This document shows positions 35,253-46,569 of a stretch of 64,000 nt of DNA, piece by piece. Position numbers and translations under genes: made by a program. Origin of the DNA: Microvelia longipes (Eukaryota; Arthropoda; Insecta; Hemiptera; Veliidae); assembly GCA_018340805.1 (NCBI GenBank), contig JACMZG010001908.1, positions 18,185,095 to 18,249,094 on the forward strand, given 5' to 3'. Numbering within the stretch: the stretch's first letter is position 1; the number at the start of each line of letters is the position of its first letter. The notes under the pieces were generated by a model that saw only the letters and a program-made list of their open reading frames with translations, did not search any database and had not been told where the DNA came from.

Positions 35253-35590
35253 CACACAAAAAAAGGAGCCAAGTCTAGCGTTAAAAGTTGTCTTACGAGG
35301 TCTTGGCGGTTTCACTTTGTGGCTTGGCCATTACGCAGCTTGAGGAAGTGTGGTACTAAAGGTTTAGGTCTAGATTATAGAGTGTAGACAGTAGACATAC
35401 ATTCTAAAAATTCATTCAGCCTATTTAATAAGCGCACTATACATGTCTGTGTGTACTGCGCAATGGCCACAAAGTGAAACAGCCAAGACCTCGTATATTT
35501 ACAAGCATAATTAGTAACTTTTGACTTGGCTTTTTCAATGATCTCACAAGTTTTTACGCTAGACTTGGCTCTTTTTTGTACACGCATGTG
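35253..35590. repeat. Inverted-repeat element, about 90-bp arms
   Basis: AGGAGCCAAGTCTAGCGTTAAAA (35265) is mirrored by TTTTTACGCTAGACTTGGCTC (about 35552). GAGGTCTTGGCGGTTTCACTTTGTGG (35298) is mirrored by CCACAAAGTGAAACAGCCAAGACCTC (about 35468). It is a MITE-like or foldback element. The minus ORF 35375-35587 is not a gene. Confidence 0.7.
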
Positions 35591-35999
35591 TTTTTGTTAA
35601 GACATTATCATAACAAAACATAATCACTTAAAAAATTCGACAACTGTTTTTTGCGAGTGAAGTGTCTGCAAATATAACAAGCAGGAAAGAGAAAATTCAT
35701 GAAAAATATCGATTTTCTTTTATTTTTTTTGCCTCCTGAAGGCTTGAAGTCATTCATCTTGATTTGCTCGAGTTCTTCGTCTGCTGTGGAAACATTTATT
35801 ACTAAGTAGCTTTAGCTTTAATACTAAGCTGAAACCTCGACTGTTTTTATTGCTTTCTTGAATTCAAAGCATTCTTCAAACTTTAATGTCTTAAAAATGT
35901 TCTTTTTTATCTCAGAAATTCACAATAGAAAAATCTTGGTATAAACCACATTATCAAACCACTTTTTTAGTGTCGTTTACCAAAATTGCATCAACATTT

Positions 36000-38900
36000 C
36001 GTTCTTTCCAACTTCATCGACACCATGTATAATTGTTTTTCATTCCACTCTCCCTTTTCTTGCCTCTGTACTTATTCCTTTTTTTCTTGTTATTCATAGT
36101 CGATTACTTCATTCATTCGTTTTTTATACCTACTTTCATTGCTTTAGAATATTAGGGTAAGATTATTGTCATAAATGTTTCAAACTGGCGCTGGCAATTA
36201 CTTGGTTTTTCTACATAATAATACTACTAGTATTATACTAGTTTTAAAATGTCCTTGTTTTTTCTTCGTCACCATTTCTCATCTTGCCAAATACTACCAT
36301 AAGCACTACTTTTACTTGAAACTGTGAAGAAAATCTTGCATAAAAGCTGAGCCAACTATGTTTAGGAATGGTTAGATTTTGAAAACTTCAATTCAATTTC
36401 AAGGGTTTTTGAGGCTACTCACGTCTAAAGTGTCAGGCCTTTTTGAAACCTTTATTTTTAGGTCTCGTTTTAAGTAAAATCTTATCAATCCCGAGCGGCT
36501 GGAATCGTCTTTATTCACTTCTCAAATTAAAAAAAAAATGCTGGTAGCAATAAATAATGGTTCGTATTTTTTCCTTCCCTACCTTCTAAAAAGGATGAAG
36601 GAGCTTTGCATTAGCAAAAACCTCTCACTGACTTTTTTCATCAAATGTCGAGTGTTTGTTGATTTTTGTTATAGAAGAATTAACAAAAGAACAAAATATG
36701 AACACAATTTGTTTATATTATTGTAGATTTATTTGTAAAAACAATATTCTCACTGTTTAAGTATCTATAGTCTCTGATTCTGACATATAAGTCAATTAAA
36801 TTTAAAACAAAACAAGCTGCCAATCATGGAACTAGGCTTAAGGATTGTAAAGTATAACAAGCTTGCGTGTTTGCTAGACAAGAGCAAACTCGAGAGCTGT
36901 CCTAGCTACGGATGTGGTTGAGGCCTCTTTCTATTTAGAAAATTTTAAAGCATCGTTAGAAATACTTTTTATCAAACACGTATTTTCCGTAATTTATTAT
37001 GCTTTTTTTTTTTTTAATTTAATGTGTTGCCATTTCTGTTCGCCGGGTTTGAATATTTTTTAAACCTGATCTGTTCTTTCTCTAATAGCACTTGATTTTG
37101 GTGCCGCTTGATTCATTAACATTTGTTGAGCCGTTTCAGCTGTGGTTTACAATAAATGTCCATTTCCTTACACATACAAACGTTATTTTTATTTTACTTT
37201 TGGGATCTGTTGGTTTTTAAACGTATAGGTATTTGATGGTTTCATTGATTTTTTTTATTGCCTAAGCAATACTCTCTTTTTTTAAGGATAGTAAGCAAAT
37301 AGCAAATGTTACATTTTACTTTTTAAATAATAAATACAATCTTATAGGATTTTAGCATTATGTGTATTGGACAATACGAGCACATGGTGTAATCTGTTAC
37401 GTCTGAACGTTTAATGTTTATACTGCAGGTTGTTTCGACTGCTCGACCTTAGCCAAGTCCTATTTTGTAGGACTTAATGACAAGTCTGTCATTAAGTCTG
37501 CTGTATTGATTAACTACTGAAGCAATATCAAGATCAATGTACAAAGATTTCCCTTCTCTTACTCGCACAACTGGTTTAACCGCTTGTGAATCACCCCGAC
37601 AAATACTATCATCGAGTAAATTCTCTAGAGTGGTTTTACTCCACAATGAACGACTGTTCGATTTTTTCTCCTTTTCATTTCATGGACTTATTACTGTGTC
37701 TTCTCATATTGTTTTATGATATTTATCTATGGCCTCTTTCAGTATATACCTTTCAGAAAATTGTATGATATTGCTTATCGTCTTTATTTTGATCTTTTTA
37801 GTCTTTGATGAAAGTATTTTTTCCTAATTTTGCCAATTGCATTTTAATGAATTACCCCTTTCTTTCTTCTTTGGCTATTCTGTTGTTTTAATTTTTTAAA
37901 GCAATTTAGGACATTAATTTTAAGACTTATAGGCGTGATTTGCAAGATATGAGTCTCACTCAAGCCTATATGATGTTCTAAATTCTAGATTCTCACCTTT
38001 AATATGTTATTACGATATTAACTCACATTTGTGCTGGGTGTCATTCATTTTTAAGTCCTCTATATATGGTTTGCTTTCGAACTTATGAGACAGGTTTGAG
38101 GTGTTACTATTGACTGATTCTAATAACGACTTTAGGAAAGATTCCAGGCATCGCTATGTCTTTTCATAAAAGTTTGTCCAAAATTATGAATTTCGAGCGT
38201 CTCATAATTGGCTCCTCTTCTTATGGTTAATAGTAGTTTTTGGTGATTCTATTTGTTATACTTAGACCCACAAAGTCAAAGTTTACCTACTCCTGATCTC
38301 AGTGAGGCATCTGGTTTTTTCAACAGAATTCAACTTGCCTAATTGTACGTTCTATTCTACTCAAAATTATATTTTGTGCTATTCTTTAGATTTTATTAAT
38401 GTTTGCTTAAAGAAGCCTGATTCTCCTATCTTGTTTATCACCTGTTGAACTAGTACTAACCAGTTATTGGTTAAACATATTTAGAAATTCTAGTCCATGA
38501 CTCTTATTTATGTTATTGTTATCAACTCTTATTTGGTTAATGTTTATTTATGATTCTCGAAATATAAATCTATATGCCACTTTGAGTTCTCTAGTGGAGC
38601 AATTGGTTCCTCTTAATTTTAGCATGTAACTAGTTACTTAGATCTATGTCTTCTCAAACTTCTAACCTTTAAAATTTGGTTTGTTTTGTCTTCCCAACTT
38701 TTTCAAAGCTATTGCGTTTTCTATTGTTTATATTTTATATTGTATGCTTTATTATATTTTGACAATTGACAATAGATATCATTCTCGTCGTCTACAGGTT
38801 GTCCTCCGTGTTATCAGTGTCCAGGTATTTGTACTGGACATGTTGGTCTTCAGGTTATACAGGTAGCTGAGTGGGGGTGTCTCTCTGACCCTCAAAACTG

Positions 38901-39540
38901 TATCAAAACGTCAGTTGTATCGGACGCCTTCTCGTTGAATGTCACATTTTTCTACTTAATAGTATACTTTTTTGCTTAAAATCATATTCATGTGCTTTCT
39001 CATAATTTTATTATTTTGTGGTTTATAAGTAATTTTAGGTTTAAGACATTTTTCTCGGTTTTAAGTTATTTTTAATGTTTTGTGGGTTTTAAATCATTTT
39101 AAGTAAAGCAGTAATTTCGTGTGGTTTTTCGTGTTATTTATTTAATCAAAATTCTCTAAAGTTTAAGTAAGCTTAAAAATTTTAACTTTATTGGTTTTTT
39201 AATTTATACTTATTACTAGAATTATTGAGGTTTCTTTAATTTATCAGAGAAAATTATTAATTACACCTTAGAATCTTATTAATCGTTATAAAGTTGGCAT
39301 TTAAACCAAGTAAAGTTTAAACTCCGATGTAAGTTTTTGTCAGTATGTTTAATACTGAAGTTCTTTAATATTAGTTAACATTTTTTATAATCCTTACCAT
39401 TCATGAAATTTTCATTCACTTTGATCTTATCAATTTTATATTTTCTTAGTTAAGTTATGAATAATTTTTCGGCTTTAATATCTTTGAAAAAAATAAGAAT
39501 TGTTAAGAATGTGATTTCCAAATGAAGTTTAGGTGTGTTT
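36000..39540. other. EVI5 intron, T-rich stretch
   Basis: The strand is T-rich and many short ORFs occur. The minus ORF at 37449-37646 has a protein-like composition but no domain or splice context that I recognise. It could be a decayed transposon remnant. Confidence 0.4.
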
Positions 39541-39566
39541 TAGTTTTAAATTTCGATTCGATCTGA

Positions 39567-39720
39567 ATGAATTCGGGTGTGATGAAATTAAGTGAGCGAG
39601 TTAAAATGGTTTCGATGTCACTGCCATCACTTTTTGATGAGATATTTGATTGGAGCGATGAGGATAAGAAGCTGAGATATGACTCGGGCAGGAGCGACTC
39701 CTTCGGATCTACCTGCGATA
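39567..39720 (+). CDS. Evi5: Candidate alternative first exon of EVI5
   Basis: ATG at 39567 directly follows an in-frame TGA (39564-39566), so translation in this frame must start here. The 51 codons read as a real protein segment, with SLPSLFDEIFDWSDEDKK and a serine/aspartate-rich end, RYDSGRSDSFGSTCD. The donor GTAAAT starts at 39721 and leaves one base, which with GC of the exon at 45761 makes AGC (Ser): ...CDS-TSSSQD. Phase is the same as for the exon at 28495-28592, so the two would be mutually exclusive starts to the same downstream protein. Composition and phase support it. No promoter was identified. Confidence 0.6.
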
Positions 39721-39729
39721 GTAAATATC

Positions 39730-40800
39730 TTTTAACACTTATCCATACTTACGTAATACAGTATCATTGTGTCACTTATTTCATGCTTAGCAAAACTCGG
39801 TAGTATCAAACAATATATATTCAATGTTCTTATCCATGTACAGTTTTCCAGAGTAGGTATAGTTATTTATGAACCCAATATTACTTTCTAACAGTTAAGT
39901 TATTAACTTATTTATAACTTCGGTAAACTTTTATTGCCTTTCCCTTTTTCTACATTTTAATAAAACCCTTGTTGAATAGAATGTCATAATTGTTTGCATG
40001 CTCAGTTCAATTTGGTTCCCATAATTTTTCTGATATCGTAACACATTTTAAATGTTTATGTCAATTACTTTGACTATTTCAACTGGAGCTTAACCGCTGA
40101 TATTATAAATGACCTCCAATTGCTTTAAGTCTTAAATTAAATTTCCTCAGTAAGGTTTTTTGTAGAATTTAATCTGTAATTGTTACAAAAGAAATTTTTC
40201 TTATTTAACTTTATTCATCATCTTCTGCAATTCTACAGAATAATTAATTAGATATTTCCAAAAATTAAAAAGATAGGCTTCTGTTGGCAAAAAAATTCTA
40301 ATAATGTAACTAACCTTGCATCTTCTTCTGTTTAATTTCCAAAATGTTTGCTGTACGAAAATTAAATATAAATTCACTTACGCATATATTGATATACTTT
40401 TAACTCTTAGCTATTGTAACTTTTATGATACCGGATTTCTTCAAATCATACAGCAGTTATTTTAAGTATATATTTCCTTTCCTTAATGTACATTTTGAAA
40501 AATTTTAACTATGCTTGAGAAAATTTTCTATAAATAGTAACTTTTTTTGCTGTTTCATCTTAAAGAAAATTCGAAACTCATATTTCTTCTTTCTCTTTAT
40601 ATATTCTTCTTTAAGTACAAAGTTTTCATATTCTGACTTTTAGAAACTTTTACGTATTCATATATTTACTCTTGTGTTTACTTAGAAAAATTAAATTTCT
40701 TGACAGACATTTATTTTAACCGATATAGGCGTTAAAAGTATTTCAATTCTAGTGCCAAGTGCCATTAAAAAACAACGTTCATTGAGACCTGGTTGTTTCG
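39730..40800. other. EVI5 intron, nothing recognised
   Basis: AT-rich without repeats or exons that I can support. Confidence 0.45.
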
Positions 40801-40859
40801 ATAGTATTAACTAGCTTATATTCCCTTTTGAAATTCGCGAACAGGTATTATTATTATTA

Positions 40860-41060
40860 AAACGAAAGGGATTCGGCCGCTCGGCGCTTCGCGGCCACAT
40901 GGTCGTTGTCCTATGTCAGTTTGTGATGTTACTAGTTTATATAAGTGCAGTATATCACTATATAAGCGAATTTTCTTATATATTAGTAAAAACGGGATTT
41001 GTTCACATTGTGTTATATATGTCAATTTATGAAACCGGAAGTAAAGCTGATAATAAAATG
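40860..41060 (+). repeat. Repeat family E copy
   Basis: GGCCACATGGTCGTTGTCCTATGTCAG to ATGTCAATTTATGAAACCGGAAG aligns with 26500-26660. The left end has the same GC-rich block (GGCCGCTCGGCGC). The overlapping ORFs on both strands are repeat readings. Confidence 0.6.
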
Positions 41061-41094
41061 TTACTTCGTACTTTTGTTAACCATACAATAGCTT

Positions 41095-41265
41095 TACATG
41101 TGTAAAAAATTGAAGCCCAATCCTTAGACATAGTTGTGATTTTTTGAAATGTTTAGTGGTTCATTATTGTAGGTTAATGACGTCACACATATTTAAAAAC
41201 AATAGGGTTTGGGACAACAAATAGGTTGATTTTTGTACCAAGTTTTATTTTCTCAAAAACCTCTT
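41095..41265 (-). repeat. Repeat family A fragment
   Basis: GGTTCATTATTGTAGGTTAATGACGTCAC (41157-41187) and GGTTGATTTTTGTACCAAGTTTTATTTTCTC match the middle of family A in reverse. It joins directly to the family E copy. Confidence 0.65.
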
Positions 41266-41279
41266 GTACACAACCATAC

Positions 41280-43000
41280 TTACGTGTATACATCCTTGAG
41301 TCCCCACAAATTTTTTTTTAAAAAATCGCCCCCTCCCCTACCCCCTATAAGCCTACCCCTCATGGCCCCTACCTCATAAGCTCATTTCCCTTTAAAAACT
41401 CGCTAAAAAATTATACAATTAACCGAACATACCTCTAGATAAATGATAAGTGATTATTAACAACAATTGACTGTTTGATAATAAATTAAAACAGACGCCT
41501 CATAACGACCTCATACGCCACTTGATTCCAATGTCATTCATCTAACATGATAAGCAATTTTTAATACTTAAATTTATAAATGTATACGGGTGACATTGCA
41601 AAATTGATTATGGTATCAAACAACTGTAATAGTCGTATGCCACCGTTTGTTTGTCATTAGCCAAAATTATCCACAGTATTGTTGTATTTTGTTAAAAAGA
41701 ATAACTTTTATTAAATAAATTTAATTATTTAAATAACTTATTTTTGGGGTTTAATATTTCCTTGTTTATATTAGCTTCCGTTAGTTAACCTTTATATTTT
41801 GGGTAATATGCTCTGGTCACCTGGTTTATAGAGCCTTCGCTTTAGTTTTAGTTAAACTTCTTTTAATATTACTGTTGTTTACCGGTTATAGTTTTAGCTG
41901 TTAAAATTTACTGTTAAAATAACTGTTAGGAACCTGCGTATATTATATTTCTTCTATGTATTTATTTATTAATGGTCTTAGATTTTCATTAAAATGAATT
42001 ATTATTAAAGTTATTGTGTATTGTTTATGATGTCTGGGAGTCCAGGAGTGATAAGATTTATGAACCATTTGGTCATATAGGATTTACAAGACCATGGAGT
42101 AGAGTGAGAAAACCATAAGTTTGGTGTTTTAATTCGGGGCTGGAGTGTGCTGAATCAGCAAAATTTTAAAATTATTGCAACTATTTTATCTTTAAAAATT
42201 CCTAAAAAGCTTTAAATAAAAGTTGTAGTACTCAAAAATGCACAAACATTTTTATTTATGGTAATTTTTGCCTACGTCGATGTATATTCAAGATATAAAG
42301 GCACAAAGTTATACAAAAAAATATAATTGTATAATCCTAATATAATTGTATAATCCAATTGATTAAAAAAGTCTGATGTTACATAAAGCCAGTGTCTTTT
42401 ACCCAATGTAGTATGTTTTCGTGGTGTATTAAATAAATTAAGTTGAACTGATCTTGTAAATTTAAAACTAACTTGTTTGCATTTAAAACTAAAAATTTCG
42501 GACTATATTACTTTTTAAGTGGTTAAAACCAAAATGCGCGGCGCTTCAGAAGTGGGCAACACTTGAATATTTGTTTTGTTTTAAAATTAAATTACTAAAA
42601 TAAATGTTGATTTTTATATAACCTTTGAAGATGCATCAGAAGTTAAAGTGAATATGCTATATTTTATCTAAAAACATACATCCACTCCAAGCGTATTATT
42701 TACATTTTTATTTTAATTTATGTTTAAAATGATATGGGGTGCTTGAACTCGTAAAAGCAAAATGAGAGAGTTAATCATTTTAAAATTAAAAAATAAACTG
42801 TCTCTCCGCAAAACAAAATAACAAGGTACTACAGCCAACCACCTCTTATTTGGATCCATTCTTCGTAAAATAAAAATTATTCGGTGGACATTTTTCGATC
42901 GAATCAAAAAAAATTGTCGTTTCGAATTCGCGAAAGATCTTTACAAACCTTACGTAACATTTAGCAAATATGGACTTCATTTTGGCCTCAGATAGTAAAT
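41280..43000. other. EVI5 intron, nothing recognised
   Basis: A short pyrimidine/C-rich patch (41330-41390) stands out from the AT background. No gene or repeat family was recognised. Confidence 0.45.
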
Positions 43001-43014
43001 TCATTCCTTTTATT

Positions 43015-43190
43015 ATCTGCGGTCACCCATCCAGGCACTGACCACTCTCTATGCTGCGTAACCTATATGATCCAACAAAAACCATAGATATACTTTTCGT
43101 ATTGAAACGAAACGTAGTGTACTTATTTATTACGTAAAGGTATATACTTGTACCAAATTTCAATTTCATTGGGTTATTTATCGGTTTTTT
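43015..43190 (-). repeat. 5S-like module, family copy
   Basis: On the minus strand GATCATATAGGTTACGCAGC (43073 downward), GGTCAGTGCC and TGGATGGGTGACCGC (to 43019) match the internal promoter of 5S rRNA. The flank at 43080-43190 matches 12660-12760 and 55270-55370. Family A is not attached. Confidence 0.75.
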
Positions 43191-44155
43191 ACAATTAAAA
43201 AAAATATTATACTGTCTTTCAAAAACTGTCCTGATCTGTCATAATTAATATAAAAAACAAATCAAATTCAAGATCATCATTATCTCTATATTGTTTAGCT
43301 TGTTTTACCAATGTTAATCATAGTTGTCGCGTTTAGCTAATTATGTCTAATTAAGACCCGCAAGAAATAAATTTTGTAAAATATATTTATTGTGTAATTT
43401 AAAAAAATGTAATTTTGATATTAGATAATATAAATATATACATAAAAATATACATAATTTAAAATTTATATTAAAAAAAATAAAAAGTTTGTTAGTAGTG
43501 AGTATTGTTGCAAAATCATGCAAATCATTTAAAAAGTTTGTAAATATTAAAAAATAAAAGATTTATTAAAAAAAATTAACTTTTTGCTGACCAGTATATC
43601 GAATAACATAATATACTAATGTTTACTTTGTTAAAAAAATCCTAAACAAATATTTTTATTGCGTAATAAAACAGTAACTATAACTGCTACAAGTATTAGA
43701 GTTATCTTAGTTTTTGTGGCTTATTTGCCTCGGGAGAGAAACATTCCAATGACGGCACTCAGGCGGCTGTTCTGGAAGTATTACATCTAAAAGTCTAATT
43801 GACAAAAACTTTTGGCTTTTAAACTTTTTGTAATACAATGTAATGAATTATTTTAATAGCTGCTCTAGAAAGAAATGTAAGACCTAATAAAGATTTATAG
43901 CCTGAGTAGAAGCAGTCGGTACACACCAAAAAAGGTTGGAGCGCAATTTATTAGAGTTAAAATAAAAAATACTACAATACCTCTTAGCTATATGATCATA
44001 ATGGATCTAAAAACCTTTATGTATAGATGTTTCACTATGCTCTGTAAACTGTATTAATTTATAATTAACTGCATTTATTTTCATTTAAGATTTTTAATTT
44101 ATAGTGACACTACCAATATTTTGAAATCGCTAGAAAATGAACATTAACATCAGAT

Positions 44156-44350
44156 TTAAGTCCGTTCTGTCTTATATTTGGTACAGTCTAGTGAAATATG
44201 TTCTGTTTCGTCTACTGTGGGGCAGTAGTGGCATGCTGGGGAGTCGCTTAACCCAATCTTGTAGTGATATTGAATGCATCTGGCATGTTGACTTCTTAAT
44301 CTGTTTATGCAGACAATATCTCTTGATAATCTTGATTTCCAGAACCAAGG
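44156..44350 (-). pseudogene. LINE C-terminal fragment (second family)
   Basis: Minus-strand translation from 44350 to the stop at 44156 gives PWFWKSRLSRDIVCINRLRS, then QHARCIQYHYKIGLSDSPAC, then HYCPTVDETEHISLDCTKYK. The INRLRS.H...C.YC...ET..H...C..Y pattern is the conserved end of Jockey/I-type LINE proteins, including the Cys-His motif. A stop just upstream and lack of the rest show a truncated remnant. The + strand 98-codon ORF over the same bases is its shadow. Confidence 0.75.
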
Positions 44351-44459
44351 TTAGCGGAAATTATCTTGATGATTTCTTTAAAAATTCTACCCTTTTCTGG
44401 TTATTTGTTGAGTTTGGTGTTCGAGTCTTCTAGCATTTTTTTGATATTCTTAATATTAG

Positions 44460-45740
44460 ATGAAAACAGAGTGTTTATATCCCTTTGATAACAATCTTAA
44501 TCTTCAACACGACCTTTAGATATTAAAATTCATTCATTTAAAAAACTTCCCCTGTGCCTAATGTCCCTCTTTCCTTATTTAATTGTTTACTCCCGTGCTC
44601 CTTACCTACGATCGCAAGTGCTTTGTTTTTTACCAAGTTGAGTAATGCAAAATTCTTATTTTTCTCAGTTCTGTAACATTACGTCACTCTTGTGACGCAA
44701 AGTCACTTTTTCTCAAATTCATAAATATAAATGGAATAGTTACTAAGTTGATAAATATATAATTTGTATTTCTCGGGTGTTATATTTACGTCCCTGGAGA
44801 GCTAAAGAGATAAGTTTTAACTTAAAGAAATCTCTTGGGGCATATTAAGTTGGAAAATTGTTGTGGATTTCAGGCTCATTATTTTATTTTTAAATCCTAC
44901 TTGAAAACATTTTAGGTTTTTCCTAAGAATACGTTGGTTTTTTGCGAAAATTGGGAAAAAATGAAAATTGAAAAAAGTTTAATTTGGAAAAATCCTACGA
45001 ATAGAATGTTTTGCAATTTTTTTTCTTTTAAAGAAAATTAAACGAAACATTTTCCAACCCTTAATGCGAAGAGAAAATGTTTAAAGCAAAGGATATGCTG
45101 TAGTATTAAAAAAAATGTACCGATTGCTAACATTTTTAAATTCCAATGCCAGTAAACAGTTATTACTTTAACGAGTTTTCCTGTACTTCGGGTTCAATTT
45201 TTTAAAATTTTCCTCTTGAAGTATGATGTTATTAAGTCTTTGCTGTCGGTGAAGTGAAAACTTCTACTTGTTGCCCGTTAATTTAGCTTTCCTCTTAGGC
45301 ATGAAATGATGAAATCTGTAGGATTTCCATCTTTATGGGACATTTCGTCAGAATACCATCTAGCATGGTATCTTAAATTTTGGGAGTATTATAATTTTTT
45401 GAATAAAAATCAAATTATTGAAGTTAATAATTGTTTCAAATGAAAAACGTATAATACCATCTCAGTCTAGAATTTTATTGTGTGGAATGAAAATTTGAAA
45501 ATCTCTTTGTCTTTGTTAAATCTAGAAACATTGCTATTTAGGTTTATTTATTATTGCTAATAGGTTAGCTATATTAGGTTTAGGTGTATTATACATTTCA
45601 CTCTCTCCCCTTTTATAACTGAAGAGTCTTTGCTTGGATATTATGTTATCTCAAAGCTAAATATCGGCATAATTTATTCGGATTTTTTTATTATTTTCTC
45701 CTCTTTATGTTTATTTTAACAAAAATATCTAATGTTTAGA
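44460..45740. other. EVI5 intron, nothing recognised
   Basis: AT-rich with a short direct duplication of CACTCTTGTGACGCAAAGTCAC-like sequence near 44690. No exon was found. Confidence 0.4.
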
Positions 45741-45760
45741 TGGTTATGTTGGTCTTCTAG

Positions 45761-45882
45761 GCACTAGTTCAAGCCAGGACAGGGAGAAGGGAGATGAGGC
45801 TGATGAAGATGTCTGGTCAGAATGGGGTAGGATCGTTAACGACTGGGAGCAGACCAAAAAGAAAAATAATAACTATATCAAG
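45761..45882 (+). CDS. Evi5: EVI5 exon immediately before the TBC domain
   Basis: The acceptor TCTTCTAG ends at 45760 and the donor GTACTG starts at 45883. Two bases complete the split codon (Gly from the 28592 donor, or Ser from the 39720 donor), followed by 40 codons: TSSSQDREKGDEADEDVWSE then WGRIVNDWEQTKKKNNNYIK. The exon ends in phase 0. In EVI5 proteins WGRIVN.WE..KKK..  is followed directly by the TBC start, (K/R)GIPHHFRAIVW. That exon was not found downstream in the window. Confidence 0.87.
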
Positions 45883-45884
45883 GT

Positions 45885-46300
45885 ACTGTTCTAGATTATT
45901 CTTAATATAGTAATGATCAGTCATTATGGTCACCATGATCATGGTTATGATCAGTTAAAAGCATCCATGGAATAGAAATTTAAACTTTTTAGTTAACTGA
46001 ACTTTTATTGTAGTATAATTGTCTAAACTTAAGGATTTGAAAACTGAACCTTTCTTATATTTTGAAGCAATCTATATTAGAATTAAGTTCTAGTCTGCAT
46101 TAATAGGCATGGTTATGATCAGTTAAAAGCCTGTCGAAAATCAGGGGGACAAGGAATTCTATCGGTCCATTAATGGCCCTACCTTGCAAAATTCAAAATG
46201 AACCCATATAATTCATTTTCTCCCTTGTTTTTTTACTAGCTGTCAATTGATATAACCTTATTTAAATAAATAGTTTAGTTGTTTATCTTAACACTAAATT
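45885..46300. other. Downstream EVI5 intron, short duplicated phrase
   Basis: The sequence ATGGTTATGATCAGTTAAAAGC occurs at 45940-45962 and 46109-46130. No exon was recognised. Confidence 0.4.
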
Positions 46301-46339
46301 GACAAGGTAGTAAAGGTTGTAAAATTCATCTGACGTTTT

Positions 46340-46565
46340 ACCTCTGGAGGTCAAAGATACTGGAAGTTTTACTTTGGAATGTAAAAGTCAAAAGCAGTTC
46401 CACTTCTAGAGGTACAAGTTACCGGAAGTTCTACTTCTAAAGGTAGAAGTTATCGGAAGTTCTACTTCTAAAGGTAGAAGTTACCGGAAGGTCTACTTCT
46501 AAAGGTAGAAGTTACCGGAAGGTCTTCTTCTTAAGGTAGAAGGTACCAGGAGTTTTATTTTTGGA
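46340..46565. repeat. 31-bp minisatellite made of self-complementary units
   Basis: GGTAGAAGTTACCGGAAGTTCTACTTCTAAA repeats about four to five times at 46405-46560, with weaker units before. TAGAAGT and ACTTCTA within each unit are inverse, so any two neighbouring units can fold into hairpins. Confidence 0.85.
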
Positions 46566-46569
46566 GGGT

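Larger units (their letters stand above)
21712..45882 (+). other. Evi5: EVI5-type RabGAP gene, partial
   Basis: Three exons in matching phase encode the segment that precedes the TBC domain in EVI5 proteins. Introns are 6.6 kb and 17.2 kb, and the next one runs beyond 45883. EVI5 is a TBC-domain protein acting on endosomal Rab GTPases (Rab11 and Rab35 pathways) in membrane traffic and cytokinesis. Recognition rests on the ordered motifs ELALLAKLEEANRL, SRKSSDTSQISLTS and WGRIVNDWE, which are known landmarks of this family. The initiation exon, the TBC domain and the coiled coil are not in the readable part. A fourth exon at 39567 suggests a second promoter. A LINE (29960-34650, minus) sits in the second intron. 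Confidence 0.85.

Noticed and set aside
37449..37646. Minus ORF MWSKTTLENLLDD...
   Set aside because: The composition is plausible but there is no domain, splice context or neighbouring fragment that identifies it.
44137..44433. 98-codon + ORF
   Set aside because: It is the shadow of a LINE C-terminal fragment on the opposite strand.
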